NCBI GenBank assembly: GCA_963575745.1
Contig: CAUYUJ010019115.1
Span: 131,041 to 195,040 of the forward strand
Reading direction: 5' to 3'
Length of the DNA: 64,000 nucleotides
DNA from: Prorocentrum cordatum
Taxonomy: Eukaryota; Sar; Dinophyceae; Prorocentrales; Prorocentraceae
A program made the position numbers and the translations under genes. The notes under the pieces are model-generated. The model was given only the letters and a program-made list of their open reading frames with translations, did no database searches and was not told the origin of the DNA. Positions 62,266 to 64,000 of this stretch are shown here, piece after piece (the first letter of the stretch is position 1; every line of letters starts with the position of its first letter).

Positions 62266-63038
62266 TTGAAGTTTTCAGCGGGTGTGGCAGCTTCAGTCGA
62301 GCCGCGAGGCGGAGGGGGGTCGATGCGTTCGCTTTCGATATTTTGCAAGGCCCGCAGGGTGATGTCACGCGTGTCAGTGTACAACGGCGCATCCGAAGGT
62401 TGATCGCACATCCTCGCTGCCTCGGCCTGCTCTGCGCCCCCCCGTGTACCACGTATAGTATTGCGAGAAGGCCAATGATTTGTTCCAAGCAACATATCCT
62501 TGGGCTGCCAGATGTTCAGCCCCATATTCGGAGACAGCTCGAGATGGGGACCCGCCTCATGCAGCTGACGGCCCAGTTCTGTGCCTACGCTTCTCAGTGC
62601 AGCGTACCGCGGGTCATCGAGAACCCGCAGACGAGCCTGATCTGGTCCACCCCCGAGTTTCAAGGCCTCGGTCGAGGCCTCAACGTCGAGAACGTAGTGA
62701 CTCACATGTGTGGTTTTGGGGCCAGATGGAAAAAACCCACGACCCTCTGGTGCGCTGGACTGATAGGAATCGAGAACATGATTTTCAAGTGTGGTAGCTA
62801 CGGAACTAGGCCCTGTGAGTACTCCAAGCAGCCCCACATCGTGTTGACTGGAGGGGACCCTCTGGGGGTCCGTTGGACCAAGCGCGCGGCCGCTTATCCC
62901 TATCGATTTGGGTCTTGTCTGGCCAAAATCTTCATCGACAATGGGTTTGCTAGAGTACTGGGGGCCGCCTGCTGTTCCGGTATTTCGGTGGTGCCTTGGG
63001 CGAAAGCTAGACTGAGCTGGAGTACTTCGAACCGCTAA
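62238..63038 (+). CDS. C5-cytosine-methyltransferase-like ORF
   Basis: About 266 residues, in the -1 frame relative to pol and overlapping its end, with no ATG at the start; probably expressed by frameshift or splicing. Motif I-like (FFVIEVFSGCGSFSRAARRR), an acidic strand (AFAFDI, then GDVT), motif IV-like (LCAPPCTTYS, with the Pro-Cys of C5 methyltransferases near 62,445), motif VI-like (RVIENPQTS), KKPTTLWCAGL as an arginine-motif analogue, and a C-terminal AAAYPYRFGSCLAKI resembling motif X. Shorter than canonical enzymes, with little room for a target-recognition domain. Cytosine methyltransferases captured by DIRS-like elements have been reported in dinoflagellates; here it could methylate element or host DNA. 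Activity unproven. Confidence 0.7.
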   Translation, partial: RAARKGFFVIEVFSGCGSFSRAARRRGVDAFAFDILQGPQGDVTRVSVQRRIRRLIAHPRCLGLLCAPPCTTYSIARRPMICSKQHILGLPDVQPHIRRQLEMGTRLMQLTAQFCAYASQCSVPRVIENPQTSLIWSTPEFQGLGRGLNVENVVTHMCGFGARWKKPTTLWCAGLIGIENMIFKCGSYGTRPCEYSKQPHIVLTGGDPLGVRWTKRAAAYPYRFGSCLAKIFIDNGFARVLGAACCSGISVVPWAKARLSWSTSNR

Positions 63039-63185
63039 CGAGTTTTGCGTATTTGGGGTGGTATCAATGTTTTCAGGGCGCCGACGCGCCCCCGCTCAGG
63101 CATGTCCCTGGATCCGTGCCGCCTCGACGCACCAAGGATTGCAACAGAAATCAGGTTCAAGAAAAACTGGAATGGCATGACTGAT
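63031..63185 (+). repeat. Internal repeat B1
   Basis: The strict direct repeat is 63,057-63,185, from GGTGGTATCAATGTTTTCAG to AATGGCATGACTGAT, 129 bp, matching B2. An ACCGCTAACG box 26 bp upstream (63,031) is also found before B2 (63,351), but there with a longer gap. Begins within the last codons of the methyltransferase-like frame. Confidence 0.9.
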
Positions 63186-63248
63186 GGGTTTGCTTTAGCA
63201 TGGGATTCAGGAAGTGAGCGAGGGTTTTCGCTTGCAGCTTTTCCTCTC
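63185..63248 (+). repeat. Internal repeat A2
   Basis: Direct copy of A1 immediately joined to B1. Differs by a T-to-C change in AAGTGAG(T/C)GAG and one near the end (CCTTTC to CCTCTC). It lacks the CAG that follows A1. Confidence 0.9.
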
Positions 63249-63395
63249 GCCGTCCAGCAGCCCCACCACCGCCCTTACTCTTTTTTGGAATCCCAAGCCC
63301 CCTTGTTGGGAAACCAATCAGCTTTGTGCTGATTGCTGCATCTTATATAACCGCTAACGCGGATAGTCCTGCTCACCTCGCCCTGGCACCACACG
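63249..63395 (+). other. Non-coding segment between A2 and B2
   Basis: About 150 bp with CTTATATAACCGCTAACG near 63,343 and an AAGCCCCCTTGTTGG/CCAATCAGC region. In YR elements this segment can hold terminator or recombination signals; none can be pinpointed here. Confidence 0.4.
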
Positions 63396-63524
63396 GGTGG
63401 TATCAATGTTTTCATGGCGCCGACGCGCCCCCGCTCAGGTATGTCCCTGGATCCGTGCCGCCTCGACGCACCAAGGATTGCAACAGAAATCGGGTTCAAG
63501 AAAAACTGGAATGGCATGACTGAT
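63396..63524 (+). repeat. Terminal repeat B2
   Basis: 129-bp direct copy of B1; differences visible at CAG/CAT, GGCATG/GGTATG and ATCAGG/ATCGGG. It ends ATGACTGAT, where CT-rich flanking DNA starts. Confidence 0.9.
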
Positions 63525-63564
63525 CCTCCTCTTCCTCCTCCTCCCCCTGGCGCCCTGAGCTTGA

Positions 63565-64000
63565 TTATCGCTGTGGTTGATTATCCGGGGAAAACGAGGC
63601 AGATGAGCCACCCTACACGAGCAGATGCACATCTTAATTCCCATTAAACGCTTACACATAAAATCCAATAAGTTTTGAACTTTGGTTTTTGTCTTCCTCC
63701 TTCTCACCGTCCTCTCCTCTCTCTCTCTCTCTTTCTCTCCGTCTTTCTTTCTTTCTTTCTCTCTCTCTCTCTCTCTCTTCATTTTTCTCTTTCTTTCTCA
63801 ACCTCTTTCTCTCTTTCTCTCTGTCTCTCTATCTGTCCCCTGTCTCTCTTTCTCTTTCTCTTTCTTTCTCTCTCTCAACCTTTATCCTTCTTTCCGTGCC
63901 CCCCTGCATTTCTTTATCGCTGTGGTTGACTATCCTGGGATAGCGAGGCAGATGAGCTACCCTACGCGAGCAGATGAACATCTTAATTTCCGTTAAGCGC
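63565..64000 (+). repeat. 87-bp direct repeat around a CT tract
   Basis: The copy at 63,565-63,651 (TTATCGCTGTGGTTGATTAT, CGAGGCAGATGAGCCACCCT, ACATCTTAATTCCC) recurs at 63,914-64,000 with about ten differences and the same length. Between them lie AT-rich sequence and a CT/CTTT tract (63,715-63,890). The second copy reaches the window end, so the repeat may continue. It could be an older YR-element end or another dispersed repeat. Confidence 0.8.

Larger units (their letters stand above)
56755..63524 (+). mobile_element. YR retrotransposon with split direct repeats (Ngaro/PAT-like order)
   Basis: A 6.77-kb element of the DIRS order. Layout: A1 (56,755-56,818), gag-like ORF, RT-RNase H-tyrosine recombinase ORF, methyltransferase-like ORF, B1 (to 63,185), A2 (63,185-63,248), B2 (63,396-63,524). 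A1/A2 are 64 bp with about two differences; B1/B2 match over 129 bp with about three. This A1-ORFs-B1-A2-B2 order is the split-direct-repeat arrangement of PAT/Ngaro-type YR elements, which integrate through a circular DNA by recombinase and make no target duplication. Both flanks are CT-rich (TCCTCTCCTCCTCCT left, CCTCCTCTTCCTCC right), so it appears inserted in a pyrimidine repeat. High repeat identity suggests recent insertion. Confidence 0.85.

Noticed and set aside
63565-63651. tRNA or SINE derived from tRNA in the 87-bp repeat
   Set aside because: I could not find convincing A and B boxes or a cloverleaf.

Overview
The window looks like nuclear DNA of a dinoflagellate. Four things in the sequence support this. 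(1) Two degenerate relics of the dinoflagellate spliced leader lie directly upstream of a broken pentatricopeptide-repeat (PPR) gene copy, the mark of a recycled (retroposed) mRNA. (2) There is a tyrosine-recombinase retrotransposon whose last reading frame is a cytosine-methyltransferase-like domain, a combination reported in dinoflagellates. (3) The DNA is GC-rich and repeat-dominated, with few spaced-out genes. (4) Coding blocks change frame without recognisable prokaryotic signals. I cannot name the species.

Layout. Positions 1-35,740 and 36,180-37,400 are almost entirely repeats. They include hexa- and trinucleotide tracts (GGCTGA, TTG, GTA, GAT, GGA/CCT, GT), minisatellites of 13, 18, 32, 63 and about 110 bp, longer tandem units of about 290-520 bp, and dispersed families rich in CTTGGGGCC. 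Several are structurally unusual: a 2-kb array of GC palindromes with isolated copies elsewhere, a head-to-head repeat cluster near 20.9 kb, and a foldback-like element (26.25-27.84 kb) whose inverted arms contain 18-bp tandem repeats. One short coding block (24,922-25,353) is unrecognised.

Positions 35,744-36,180 hold the spliced-leader relics and PPR fragment. Positions 37,595-53,427 form a 16-kb, plus-strand-only coding block of end-to-end or overlapping open frames with no reverse transcriptase. Recognisable pieces are a zinc-ribbon-like Cys cluster, a RING-H2 finger split across a frame change, a domain resembling the RNA 2'-phosphotransferase (KptA/Tpt1) / ADP-ribosyltransferase fold, and a C-terminal Cys cluster. 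Most of the rest matches nothing I know. Its first part carries eight tiny hairpins with an invariant CTTCA loop and covarying stems, read in all three codon phases.

Positions 53,428-56,750 are an AT-richer spacer, repeats, a basic/alanine-rich open frame and a 32-bp minisatellite. Positions 56,755-63,524 are a near-complete YR retrotransposon with split direct repeats (A1 - ORFs - B1 - A2 - B2), encoding a gag-like protein (probably with one intron), RT-RNase H-tyrosine recombinase, and the methyltransferase-like domain. The last 500 bp carry an 87-bp direct repeat around a CT tract.

Most long ORFs in the repeat regions are translations of simple repeats (poly-V, S, Y, T, D, L) and are not annotated. 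Exon boundaries in the real coding blocks are uncertain, because no transcript data are available and many apparent starts are not ATG.
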